From Leifsonia virtsii (GTDB lineage Bacteria; Actinomycetota; Actinomycetes; Actinomycetales; Microbacteriaceae), in the NCBI RefSeq assembly GCF_030433675.1, contig NZ_JAROCB010000003.1:186001-250000 (forward strand): a stretch of 64,000 bases of DNA, given 5' to 3'. Positions within the stretch are counted from its first letter, which is position 1; each line of letters opens with the position of its first letter. Below the pieces are notes generated by a model, which did no database searches, was not told the DNA's origin, and worked only from the letters and a program-made list of their open reading frames with translations. Made by a program: the position numbers and the translations under genes. Of the stretch, positions 33,282 to 40,672 are shown piece by piece.

Positions 33282-33393
33282 CTTGCTCCTTCGTTTCTCT
33301 AGGTTCCTCATCGTGTTGAGGCTTGTGGTGCACCCGATGCGTCCGAGCTGGGCCGGTGGTCGACACCGGGTCGGGTGCGGCCGGCATGCAACC

Positions 33394-34173
33394 TCACGCC
33401 GCGGTTTCGTCCTTGCGGTAGACCGCCGTGACGGTTCCGCTGATTGCTTCGATCGGTGCACCGTTCAGGCCTGCTGTGTGCGAAAGAAGTGTGAGGCGAC
33501 AGTCGGCTGCATACTGGTCGAGTTCCGCGAGCGTAGTGACCCGGCTGTCCTCACTGAGGAAGCGGGTGTCTTTGCCATCGATCCAGCAATGCTCGAGATG
33601 CCAGGCGGTTCCTGCCAGTTCAGAGAACGTGACCAGAGCGCGACGGGCGCCCGGATATGGAATGGCGTAAGTCGCGGTGCCGTCCTGGTGCAGAGAGGCG
33701 ACAAGCTCGGAGTTGTGAGTCTCGACGATAAGAGTCCCGCCGGGCTTCAACGCTGCGGCTGCCTTCCGGAAGATCTCGGCCTGTTGTTGTGGCGCGGCGA
33801 GCATGCTGATGGTCCCGCAAACGCAGAGGATGCTGTCCAGGCCGTTGCCGTAGTCATGCGTGAGGATGTCGCCGAGCTCAGCTGCGACGATTTTCTCGCC
33901 GTCGGCGGCTGCCAGCGCAGCCAACATCTCGGAGCTGATGTCGATTCCGCGGTAGCCGATTGCTTCGGCGCCTTCGAAGAGGGCTCGGGCGAGCGGGATC
34001 GCGACGCGGCCGGTGCCGACTCCGAGTTCCAGGAGTCTGCTCGATCCGGTCGGGATCTGGCGGATGAGCCAGGCGATCTCGGCCTCCGTGATGGTCTCGC
34101 GGGGAAAGATCTGGTCATAGATCGGGGCGAAGGACCGGCCGTAGCCGACATAGCCAGGGGCGGTGGCATTCAT
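33394..34173 (-). CDS. SAM-dependent methyltransferase (CypM-like)
   Basis: A 259-residue class I methyltransferase. Motif I is LLELGVGTGRVAIPLARAL, the ribose acidic region is IGYRGIDISSEMLAAL, and post-motif regions are DILTHDYGNGLDSILCVCGTISML and LKPGGTLIVETHNSE. In cypemycin-type linaridins the methyltransferase dimethylates the N-terminal amine of the core, and a core beginning with Ala fits here. ATG 34173 overlaps the previous stop as ATGA. The role in peptide N-methylation is inferred from neighbours. Confidence 0.8.
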   Translation of the reverse strand: MNATAPGYVGYGRSFAPIYDQIFPRETITEAEIAWLIRQIPTGSSRLLELGVGTGRVAIPLARALFEGAEAIGYRGIDISSEMLAALAAADGEKIVAAELGDILTHDYGNGLDSILCVCGTISMLAAPQQQAEIFRKAAAALKPGGTLIVETHNSELVASLHQDGTATYAIPYPGARRALVTFSELAGTAWHLEHCWIDGKDTRFLSEDSRVTTLAELDQYAADCRLTLLSHTAGLNGAPIEAISGTVTAVYRKDETAA

Positions 34174-34706
34174 TGCTGCTCCAGGGGGATGAAGGGGGAG
34201 ATGAGGATTTCTTCGGGCTCGGTTGCGCCGTCGTAGCCCGTACTGCTTGCGAGCATGAACTGGTATCCGGCTATAGGCGCGGGCGAGGTTTCGCGGATGC
34301 GTCTGAGGACGAATGCGGCGAGGGTGCGGTATGCCGGCGAACGTAGAACGGCCTCGCTGCCGAAGGGGATGGCCCCCATCAGGTCTGCGGTGGTGTCGAA
34401 GATGCCCTTGTCCGTGCGACGGCTGGGAAACCATACGAAGTGCGCGAGCTTGCGCTGAGTGGTCTGGTGCGTTTCCCTCCACTCCGATTCGGTGCCGTCG
34501 ACGCTGAGGGTCCGATGGAGGATGTGGAAGTCGTTCTGGGCCGGTTCAGGCGCGAAGAAGCGCCAGTTCGGCAGCCAGAACCCGATCTTGTCTTGCGCGC
34601 GGAAGCGGTCGAAGAGCCGGTTGGGGTGCTGGGAGAAGAAGGTGGCGGTGAGCATGGCTGTTGCGGCGGCGGCGACAACGAGTTCGGACAGCGGGGGGCG
34701 TTTCAT
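34170..34706 (-). CDS. LinL-like small membrane protein
   Basis: A 178-residue protein with one N-terminal membrane helix (ELVVAAAATAMLTATFFSQ). It then has IGFWLPNWRFFAPEPAQNDFHILHR at residues 41-65, a W-x-FFAPxP pattern that usually follows membrane segments of HTTM-like proteins, and a soluble alpha/beta remainder. It is coupled by ATGA overlaps to both the fusion protein before it and the methyltransferase after it. In linaridin clusters a small LinL protein pairs with LinH, and I propose that role here from position and size. Confidence 0.6.
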   Translation of the reverse strand: MKRPPLSELVVAAAATAMLTATFFSQHPNRLFDRFRAQDKIGFWLPNWRFFAPEPAQNDFHILHRTLSVDGTESEWRETHQTTQRKLAHFVWFPSRRTDKGIFDTTADLMGAIPFGSEAVLRSPAYRTLAAFVLRRIRETSPAPIAGYQFMLASSTGYDGATEPEEILISPFIPLEQQ

Positions 34707-36505
34707 GCGGCGGCCTCGGACATGAACGTCACGATCGCCTCGCTGGCGGCCTCGGCGTGCTCGCGCCTGGTCAGGATGGAGTCATGGTCCGCCCCGCGAA
34801 TGACGACGCGGGTGGCCTGATCACGGTGGCTGCCTGCAAGGTCGGCGTGGAGTCGGTCCTGTGCGGGGTCGCCACGGAGAGTGAGCTCGGCAGTGACCAC
34901 GAGCGCAGGCACGGTCATCGCTGCGAGAGCACTGCCGCGTTTCCGACTGAATCTCCTTCGTGCGGTTGCCCATTCGCGAGATCCGGCAAGCCAAAGGCGG
35001 AAGTCTCGATACTGGTCGAGGGCGCGGCCCTGGGCGTGCTCAGGGAGGGATCGCACCCATGCGGGCCGGGGGAGGAGCCAGCCCAATCCGACCCGCAGGC
35101 TGCTGGGAACGGCGGTGAACGCAGTGCTGAGGCCGTCGGCGCCCCTGCGCTGACCGTCAGAGAGGCTGAGCTGTCCGGGGTGAGAGGAATCGAGATAGAT
35201 CACGCCCGCAATGGGACGGTCGGTTACCTGGGCGGCGTGCCGGGCGACGAGTCCGCCGAGAGAATGCCCGCCGAGGAAGATCGGGCCGACGTCGGCGGGG
35301 AGGGATTCCACCAGATCTGCCAGATCTTCACCGCTGTCGTCGATACCGTAGCCGCCGCTGATGTTCTCGGAGGGGCCATAGCCCGCCCGCCAGTAGGTGA
35401 TCACCTCGGTATCCGCGGGGAGGTGTTCGATGATCCAGGCGAAGTGCTCTGGCGTCGACGCCATCCCGTGCTCGAGGACAAGAACGGGTGCGCCTCGTCG
35501 GGATGATCGACGCCGCTGGTAACGGAGGCTGTTTCCGCTGCTGCAAGTGATTCTGTGGTCGCCGTGATGGCCCCTTCGAACTCGAGAGGAGCGCATCAGT
35601 CCGCCGGCGGCGCCGCCGACGAGTGCGGCCGCGATCGTGGTGAGGGCCATCGCGGGAACAAGCTTGGACTTCGGTCTGTCGTTTGTGGCATAGGCGATGG
35701 CGGGCAGCATCGAGCCGAAGGCGGTGAGGAACCGGCCAAGTCCCATGGAGCCCGCGATGGCGGTGTGGAATCCGGCAGCCGCGAGGAGAAAGGGCTTGGT
35801 CAGGCGACCCTTAGCGAGGAACACCAGCGGGAATAGGCCCTCGAAGGCGAGCATTGCATGAGCGCTCATGAGGGCGACCCTCGGCCTGTCTTTGAAGAAC
35901 TCCCACAGTCGCTTGTTTCCATAGGCGTGTGTGCGCATCACGCCGGGGACGGCCGTTCCCGTCCGCCAGGAGCGGCCGAAGACCTTCACCCATCCGGAGA
36001 CCGCGTAGGCGAGCGCGGACTGCAACGCGACGTACCAGATCGCACCGTCCTGAACCTGCTGAGTTGGGATGACACGGGCGACGAATGTCGCGGAGGACGT
36101 CTGGAATCCCACCTGGTCCGAGCCGTCGCTGCCGTAGGTTGATCGCGGGTAGAGCGCGGCCGCTGACAGGGCTAGGTATCCGTCGGCAAAGGCACGGAGC
36201 TTGGACGGCGTGGGGGCCAGGAGGACAGCCGCGGCCAGGAGCCGACCGGCGTGGAGGGCGCGCGAGACCCCGGGCCGGCTGGCGGCCTCGAGGATCCGCT
36301 GCTGCCACTTCGGCAGGTGGGAGAACCGCTGACCGATGATGGTCCAATCACCGAGGGATCCGCGCCCGAACTCGCGAGGGCGCGCAAGGTACTCCGCCGA
36401 TGAGACCGCTGTCGTTGCCGCGGTGAGCCTTTCGATGGAGCGAAGGGTGCCTTCGCGATCGATGTCGATCGGCGCGAAGACACCCTTCAGTCGGGCGTGG
36501 GTCAC
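34703..36505 (-). CDS. LinH-like membrane protein fused to alpha/beta-hydrolase
   Basis: A 600-residue two-part protein. Residues 1-305 are membrane-associated, with hydrophobic stretches near 86-98, 153-172, 208-231, 237-255 and 283-303, and resemble HTTM-type proteins. Residues 338-600 form an alpha/beta-hydrolase: oxyanion region LVLEHGMAS, nucleophile elbow GGHSLGG (Ser 415), and candidate His in RGADHDSIL. This hydrophobic-plus-hydrolase layout is what is reported for LinH of type A linaridins. Start GTG 36505 overlaps the precursor 2 stop (GTGA). It is probably part of the core-modifying machinery, but its reaction is not readable from the sequence. Confidence 0.68.
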   Translation of the reverse strand: MTHARLKGVFAPIDIDREGTLRSIERLTAATTAVSSAEYLARPREFGRGSLGDWTIIGQRFSHLPKWQQRILEAASRPGVSRALHAGRLLAAAVLLAPTPSKLRAFADGYLALSAAALYPRSTYGSDGSDQVGFQTSSATFVARVIPTQQVQDGAIWYVALQSALAYAVSGWVKVFGRSWRTGTAVPGVMRTHAYGNKRLWEFFKDRPRVALMSAHAMLAFEGLFPLVFLAKGRLTKPFLLAAAGFHTAIAGSMGLGRFLTAFGSMLPAIAYATNDRPKSKLVPAMALTTIAAALVGGAAGGLMRSSRVRRGHHGDHRITCSSGNSLRYQRRRSSRRGAPVLVLEHGMASTPEHFAWIIEHLPADTEVITYWRAGYGPSENISGGYGIDDSGEDLADLVESLPADVGPIFLGGHSLGGLVARHAAQVTDRPIAGVIYLDSSHPGQLSLSDGQRRGADGLSTAFTAVPSSLRVGLGWLLPRPAWVRSLPEHAQGRALDQYRDFRLWLAGSREWATARRRFSRKRGSALAAMTVPALVVTAELTLRGDPAQDRLHADLAGSHRDQATRVVIRGADHDSILTRREHAEAASEAIVTFMSEAAA

Positions 36506-36684
36506 CTCCCGGCCGCCTGCCCTACGGCAAAGCCGATGCCGAAGACGCCCAGCACCGCAGCGCCGAGCCCGACGACGGCGGGGGTGGCGGTCACCGGCAC
36601 GGCGCGGTTGATCTGCAGCTGGGCGGAGGCCATTGTGCCGTCGATGTGCCGGCCGCGCTGCTGGATGGTGGTGGCGATGTTCAT
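36502..36684 (-). CDS. Linaridin-like RiPP precursor peptide 2
   Basis: A 60-residue peptide; GGAG precedes ATG. The leader is residues 1-29 (MNIATTIQQRGRHIDGTMAS, then AQLQINRAV), PVTATP is at 30-35, and a 25-residue hydrophobic tail follows with GxxxG-like spacing (VLGVFGIGFAVGQAAGR). The tail after PVTATP has no Ser, Thr or Cys, so only the Thr of A-T-P could be dehydrated. Its stop overlaps the LinH-like start. The leader and motif match precursors 1 and 3, yet the tail differs. Confidence 0.78.
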   Translation of the reverse strand: MNIATTIQQRGRHIDGTMASAQLQINRAVPVTATPAVVGLGAAVLGVFGIGFAVGQAAGR

Positions 36685-36718
36685 GAGTTCTCCTGCTTCG
36701 TTGCGAGTGGGTGGCGGA

Positions 36719-36883
36719 TCAGCGGATTGCGTAGCCGATGAGGAGTCCTACACCGTAGGCGACGGCGAGAACCGTCACGGCGGCGGGGGTCGCGGTGACG
36801 GGCGTGGTGCACTGGGCCTCAAGCCCCGCACCGACCATCGGCGAGCCGTGGCGGGTGTTGATTCTGACGGCGATGTCGGTCAT
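36719..36883 (-). CDS. Linaridin-like RiPP precursor peptide 3
   Basis: A 54-residue peptide with GAAAGGAAG ahead of ATG. The leader is MTDIAVRINTRHGSPMVGAG then LEAQCTT, with PVTATP at residues 28-33. The tail (AAVTVLAVAYGVGLLIGYAI then R) is 21 residues with one Thr and two Tyr. There is a lone Cys in the leader. It lies 20 bp after the permease stop and 34 bp before precursor 2. It is the shortest and most diverged of the three. Confidence 0.76.
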   Translation of the reverse strand: MTDIAVRINTRHGSPMVGAGLEAQCTTPVTATPAAVTVLAVAYGVGLLIGYAIR

Positions 36884-36903
36884 CGTCTTCCTTTCGTTGT
36901 GCG

Positions 36904-38097
36904 CTACGCGCGGGTGGATCGAAGGTCTTTCAGAACCAGCTGCCGGTCGTACTGCAGCAGACCCCGTTGGAAGGTGCGGACTGCGAGCTTGAGGATGAGG
37001 GCTCCGATGGCGAGCAGACCGACGCCTATCGAGGCGCCCGCCACAGGGTGCAGCGCTCCGGTGGCGTTGAGGATCAGCGCTGTCATTGGCGCGGTCAACG
37101 GGAAATACGTCAGCACTTGGATGACGGTGCTCGTGGGGCTGACGAGGATGGTGGTGATGAGGTAAAGGGGCACAATCGTGAACAACACCACTGCCGTGTA
37201 GTAGGGCGCCGCATCCTTCGCGGTCGGCATGATGGTGCCCACCAGCACGAGTAGGGCTGTCATCATGAGCGCACCGCCGGCGAAGAGAAGCAGGGCGACA
37301 CCGATGCGGATCGGATCGAAGCTGATGGATGTGATGCCGATCGCCTCCAGACGCACCCAAGAGGATGTTGTCGCATAGATGATGCCGACGCCGATGGCCA
37401 GCATCCCGATCTGCACGAGTCCGAGAAGCGATAGCGCGAGGATCTTGCCGTTGATCAGGGCCCGCGCTGGAAGCGAAACCAGCAGCATCTCGCTGATGCG
37501 GTTCTCCTTCTCCTCGACGGTCGAGTTGAGCATCTGGTTGCCCAGCAAAGCGACCACCAGAACCAGGAGAATTGCGAGCAAGCCCGGCAGGATCATGCCG
37601 TCGAGTCCGGATGCCGGCTCTCCGTCCGTGTAGGTGCGGACATCGACTCGGGGGCTCGATCGGACCAGCCCCACCACCTTCGACTCGAGGGAGGCGTCAA
37701 CGCTGAAGGAGAAGAGCCTGTCGACCAGGTGTGCATAGTCGCCATTGGCGATCAGGCCGCGATCGGCCGCGATCACCGTGACCGGTTCTCGCACGGGGTC
37801 TGCGGGGAACTGAAGGTAGGCCGTGAGTTCACCCGCCCTAGCTCGGTCGCCGGCGCCAGGCCGAGCTGCCGAGCCGCCGAGCGCGGAAGCTACGGCATCC
37901 GAGATCAGCCCCGACTTGTCGGTGTATTCGAACGTGATCGGCTTGGCTTCCGGCTTTGCGTTGCCCGCCCAGGCGACAACGAGCACAACTGCTGACAGGA
38001 TCGCCGGCAGCAGGAGGGCGGCGATCCAGAACTGCGGCTTACGGAGAGTACGGGCGAGCTCGAACCGGGTGACGACTGCAACCTGTGAGGACCTCAC
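36904..38097 (-). CDS. ABC-2/NatB-type exporter permease
   Basis: A 397-residue membrane protein: one N-terminal helix (FWIAALLLPAILSAVVLVVAWAG), a large extracytoplasmic domain (about residues 45-180), then about five helices starting ILPGLLAILLVLVVALLGNQMLNSTVEEKENRISEMLL, a segment typical of NatB permeases. Start GTG 38097 overlaps the ATPase stop (GTGA). Beside the precursor genes, it most likely exports the mature peptide or protects the producer from it. Confidence 0.88.
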   Translation of the reverse strand: MRSSQVAVVTRFELARTLRKPQFWIAALLLPAILSAVVLVVAWAGNAKPEAKPITFEYTDKSGLISDAVASALGGSAARPGAGDRARAGELTAYLQFPADPVREPVTVIAADRGLIANGDYAHLVDRLFSFSVDASLESKVVGLVRSSPRVDVRTYTDGEPASGLDGMILPGLLAILLVLVVALLGNQMLNSTVEEKENRISEMLLVSLPARALINGKILALSLLGLVQIGMLAIGVGIIYATTSSWVRLEAIGITSISFDPIRIGVALLLFAGGALMMTALLVLVGTIMPTAKDAAPYYTAVVLFTIVPLYLITTILVSPTSTVIQVLTYFPLTAPMTALILNATGALHPVAGASIGVGLLAIGALILKLAVRTFQRGLLQYDRQLVLKDLRSTRA

Positions 38098-38990
38098 GCT
38101 GGCACCTTCTCCCCGTAGACGCGGACGAACACCTCGTCCATCGATACCGGGCATGAGCGGAACCCGGTCGGCCGCACGTCCGCCGTGACAAGGTGCTTGA
38201 GGATCTCTTCGTCCGAAGCAGCGCCTGCGGGATGGATCACCTGCTCGCCGTCCACTGACTGCCCGATCGCGTACAGCGGGGACTCCGGAATCGGCGCGTG
38301 TGCGCGAACCAGCAAGGTTCGCGCACCGAACTGATCCTGAATGTCGGCAATGGGTCCGTACGCGGCGGCACGGCCGTCGCGAAGGAGCAGAGCGCGGTCG
38401 CAGAGCCGCTCCACCTCGTCCATGTTGTGGGTGACCAGAATCACCGTCGCCCCATCTTGTTGCCGTTCGGCCACCAGGTTCATCAGCAACTGACGGTTCA
38501 GAGGGTCGAGACCTTTGGCGGGTTCGTCCAGGATCAGCAGCCGCGGCTCGCCGAGCATGGCTATTCCGAGCTGGATCTTCTGCTGTTGGCCGCCGGAGAG
38601 CCTCTCCAGCTTCAGCCGGCCCTTGTCTGCCAGTCCCACACGATCGAGGTACTCCTCTGCCCACCTGCGCGCCTGGCGACGGCCGATGCCCTTGATCTGC
38701 GCGAAGTAGATCATGATGTCCAGCACGGCATCCTTGCGGTAGAGACCGCGCTCTTCTGGCAGGTAGCCCACCGGCGCGCCGCTCCCCGGCTCGAAGGGTT
38801 CTCCATCGATGAGGAGCCTGCCGCCGGTCGCGCGGCACATGCCGAGGAGTGCCCGCAGAGTGGTCGTCTTGCCGGACCCGTTGCTACCCAGAAACCCGAA
38901 CGTCTCACCTGCCTCCACGACGAAGGACAGGTCGTCGATGATCGTTCGCTCGCCGATGCACATCCGAAAGTGTTCTACGTCGACTCGCAA
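38094..38990 (-). CDS. ABC exporter ATPase (NatA-like), TTG start
   Basis: A 298-residue ATPase. Walker A is GSNGSGKTT, signature LSGGQQQKIQLGIAM, Walker B LLILDEPAKGLD, and the switch His is in LVTHNMDEV. The tail after residue 220 is the extra domain of NatA/CcmA-type exporters. The TTG at 38990 directly follows an in-frame stop and is needed for the first beta strand, so an uncommon TTG start is called. It is the first gene of the peptide operon. Confidence 0.9.
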   Translation of the reverse strand: MRVDVEHFRMCIGERTIIDDLSFVVEAGETFGFLGSNGSGKTTTLRALLGMCRATGGRLLIDGEPFEPGSGAPVGYLPEERGLYRKDAVLDIMIYFAQIKGIGRRQARRWAEEYLDRVGLADKGRLKLERLSGGQQQKIQLGIAMLGEPRLLILDEPAKGLDPLNRQLLMNLVAERQQDGATVILVTHNMDEVERLCDRALLLRDGRAAAYGPIADIQDQFGARTLLVRAHAPIPESPLYAIGQSVDGEQVIHPAGAASDEEILKHLVTADVRPTGFRSCPVSMDEVFVRVYGEKVPA

Positions 38991-39007
38991 TCAACACCCC
39001 CATAAAG

Positions 39008-39027
39008 CTTGGAAATATGTGTCCAAG
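39008..39027. promoter_or_regulatory. Inverted repeat upstream of peptide operon
   Basis: CTTGGA (39008-39013) and TCCAAG (39022-39027) flank AATATGTG in the AT-rich 98-bp gap before the ATPase. It lies where a promoter must be, so it could be an operator or an upstream activator site. No convincing -10/-35 pair was resolved. Confidence 0.45.
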
Positions 39028-39088
39028 GTATAAGGACGAAGGCGCTGGAGGAAGAGCAAAAACGCGCGATTATGTATGCATTGGATGG

Positions 39089-40519
39089 TCAGTGGGCGAG
39101 CGGTGGAACCCCTCGCCGGAAGAAGCTCTGCAAAGCATCCGCGGCCGCGAGGTATCCCACCATCCCGTGGACGCCAGGCCCGGGAGCCACTGCGCTGGAA
39201 CAGAGGTAGGCGCCGTCCGAATCGACCCGCCAGGGGCGGCCGCTCCATGTGGGGCGGCGGACGAAGCGCAGTCGAGCGGTACTACCGCCGAGAATGTCGC
39301 CACCGACCAAGTTGGGGTTCTGCGCATGCAGGTCATCGGGAGTCGTGACGAGCAGTTCGGAGATCGTGTCGCGGAATCCCGGAGCAAAGCGCTCGATCTG
39401 TCGGATGATCGCCTGCGACATGTCGATGTCTCGGAGGCCATGCGGCAGGCGGGTGTACGCCCAGACGACGTGCCGACCAGGCGCTCGCTCGGGATCGACG
39501 ACGGTCGGCTGGACGACCATCACGAATGGCCGGTCGGGTACGCCACCGCGAGCGACCGTCTCCTCTGCGGCCCGCACCTCGGCGGCGCTCCCGCCGACGT
39601 GCACGGTCGGCGCATCGCGGACGTCTGCATGGAGCCAGGGCACGGGCGAACGCAGCACGAAGTCCATCTTGAACACCGCCGGCCCCGGGGTACGGGCGTG
39701 CAGGATGCGCCTCGTGGCGTCGGGTGCGACGCCGAGGATGCGGGCCGCGTCACCGGGAGAGGTATCCAGAAGGAGGACCCGAGAGGCGCGCAGCTCGGCA
39801 CGAGAGCCGACTCGGTGCCCGAGATGGAACGAGACGCCGTGCGCCTCGAGGTCGGCTACCATCGCGTCGGTCAGCGCCTGGGCGCCGCCCCGAGGCAACG
39901 GCCAGCCTCCGGCGTGGGCGAGCGCCGCCAAGGTGGTGCCGATGCTCGCTGCGGCGGGACCGGTGAGAGGTGCCGCGCCGTGCGCGGCGACGCCGGCGAA
40001 CAACGCCGCCGATCGGCTGCCGCGAGATGCGCTCCTGCGAGCATCGAGAAGGGCCCCGGTGATCGCCACGCCAGCGCGTGCAACTGACGGAGGCCTCGGC
40101 AGAGAACCGCCGAACGGGATGAGCGCGAGATCGGCCAGCTCGTCCGCGGCTCGGGCGAGACCGCCGAACCGACGCGCCCAATGCGCCCCGTCGCTCCCGA
40201 GCGCCTCCGCGGTTCTGGCGAGATCGCGGTATGCGACGACAGCATCGCCCCCGTCGAGTGGGTGCGCGTATGAGATCCCCGGGGTGATCAGATCCACCCT
40301 CTCTCCTGCACGCCATTCGCGGAAGAACCGGGACGTGGGAAGAAACGGATACACGCTCGAGCCGACATCGATCAGAGCGCCACTGGGGCTTGGCACGCTC
40401 CGCACGGCACCGCCAGGACGGTCAGCCGCGTCGTAGACCGCGACCTCCAGCCCGCTTCTCGCAAGCGTGATGGCCGCGGCGAGGCCATTGGGCCCGGCCC
40501 CCACGACAACTGCATCCAC
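39089..40519 (-). CDS. Phytoene-desaturase-like NAD(P)/FAD oxidoreductase
   Basis: A 476-residue flavoprotein: FAD motif VVVGAGPNGLAAAITLARSGLEVAVYDAADRPGGAVRS at the N-terminus and the family's closing motif (DGAYLCSSAVAPGPGVHGMVGYLAAADAL). This PYROXD2-like branch of the amine-oxidase/phytoene-desaturase superfamily is common in bacteria, with unknown substrates. GTG 40519 follows GGGGAGGGG. It lies upstream of the peptide operon on the same strand but is richer in GC, so membership of that cluster is doubtful. Confidence 0.85.
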   Translation of the reverse strand: MDAVVVGAGPNGLAAAITLARSGLEVAVYDAADRPGGAVRSVPSPSGALIDVGSSVYPFLPTSRFFREWRAGERVDLITPGISYAHPLDGGDAVVAYRDLARTAEALGSDGAHWARRFGGLARAADELADLALIPFGGSLPRPPSVARAGVAITGALLDARRSASRGSRSAALFAGVAAHGAAPLTGPAAASIGTTLAALAHAGGWPLPRGGAQALTDAMVADLEAHGVSFHLGHRVGSRAELRASRVLLLDTSPGDAARILGVAPDATRRILHARTPGPAVFKMDFVLRSPVPWLHADVRDAPTVHVGGSAAEVRAAEETVARGGVPDRPFVMVVQPTVVDPERAPGRHVVWAYTRLPHGLRDIDMSQAIIRQIERFAPGFRDTISELLVTTPDDLHAQNPNLVGGDILGGSTARLRFVRRPTWSGRPWRVDSDGAYLCSSAVAPGPGVHGMVGYLAAADALQSFFRRGVPPLAH

Positions 40520-40639
40520 CGTCGCCCCTCCCCGTCGCGCACAAGAGTGGCGTCATAGATAGGGACGAGCAAGCCGCCGGTTGGTGATGCCCCTTCGCCG
40601 CCGAAGAGCCGATCGAGCAGCAGCTTCTGGTCCTTATTC

Positions 40640-40670
40640 GGCGCGAATAGCGACCACGACGTGCAACTCG
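40640..40670. repeat. Palindromic repeat family B, half copy
   Basis: GCGAATAGCGACCACGAC followed by GTGCAACTCG (40643-40670) matches the right arm of the repeats at 21514 and 25343. The left arm is missing. The last base is two bases before the stop codon of the downstream-facing minus gene (40673). The rest of the 40520-40640 gap shows no gene. Confidence 0.75.
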
Positions 40671-40672
40671 GG

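Noticed and set aside
33105-36883. The three small peptides as toxin or holin-like membrane proteins
   Set aside because: They do look like short membrane helices, but the shared PVTATP at the same relative position and co-location with a methyltransferase, hydrolase fusion and exporter favour RiPP precursors.
39089-40519. The phytoene-desaturase-like oxidoreductase as a tailoring enzyme of the peptide cluster
   Set aside because: Higher GC than the cluster, separated by an AT-rich promoter region, and no known linaridin flavoprotein of this type. It is left as a neighbour.
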